Shown here: positions 63,850 through 64,000 of the stretch, one piece after another | How the letters are laid out: each line of letters opens with the position of its first letter | How positions within the stretch are numbered: position 1 is the first letter of the stretch | DNA from: Paracoccaceae bacterium | GTDB taxonomy: Bacteria > Pseudomonadota > Alphaproteobacteria > Rhodobacterales > Rhodobacteraceae | NCBI GenBank assembly: GCA_021296235.1 | Contig: JAGWAS010000001.1 | Location: forward strand, 186,001 to 250,000 | Length of the DNA stretch: 64,000 nucleotides | Direction of reading: 5' to 3' | Made by a program: the position numbers and the translations under genes | Notes under the pieces: model-generated | Seen by the model: the letters and a program-made list of their open reading frames with translations, nothing else | What the model was told of the DNA's origin: nothing | The model's database searches: none

Positions 63850-64000
63850 GAGCTCAGATTATTCGGTCATGAATTGGGCGGCTTTTCCCACGCTCCCTGT
63901 GTGCGTCTTTTTTGTTTGATCAGGTATAATCCGGTACAGCCCTTCTTTCCCAAGCAGGTATTTTCAGGTAGCAGTGCCATCCAGTCAAACTTAATCAGGA

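Overview
The window looks like alphaproteobacterial chromosome, with gene order suggesting a Rhodobacterales-like lineage (inference). About 58 kb is ordinary housekeeping DNA. From left to right it holds: a J-domain protein 3' end; a GNAT gene; cobS/cobT; aminopeptidase P; recN, bamD and lpxC; a near-complete dcw cluster on the minus strand (mraZ-rsmH-ftsL-ftsI-murE-murF-mraY-murD-ftsW-murG-murC-murB-ddl-ftsQ-ftsA-ftsZ); mrp; a uvrD-type helicase; pyruvate carboxylase; terC; tRNA-Gly; hisBHAFE; tRNA-Tyr; rlmB; metY; prpE; upp; guanine deaminase; mgtE; and methylmalonyl-CoA mutase. From about 58.2 kb to the right edge the DNA is accessory and decayed: ISKra4-like and IS5-like transposase remnants, an MFS exporter coupled to a truncated HemN-like radical SAM gene, a broken asparagine synthetase, an intact methyltransferase and an integrase 3' fragment. 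The best candidates for a second look are: an uncharacterised 594-aa membrane protein (48195-49979) that looks like a GspL/PilM-like to GspC/PilP-like fusion; competing inverted repeats in the murD-ftsW gap; a three-copy 10-bp-spaced GGGAA repeat array upstream of mraZ; paired inverted repeats between ftsZ and lpxC; and an odd tRNA-Tyr core. No CRISPR array, rRNA operon or clear defence system was seen. Family calls come from reading the translations; no database search was run.
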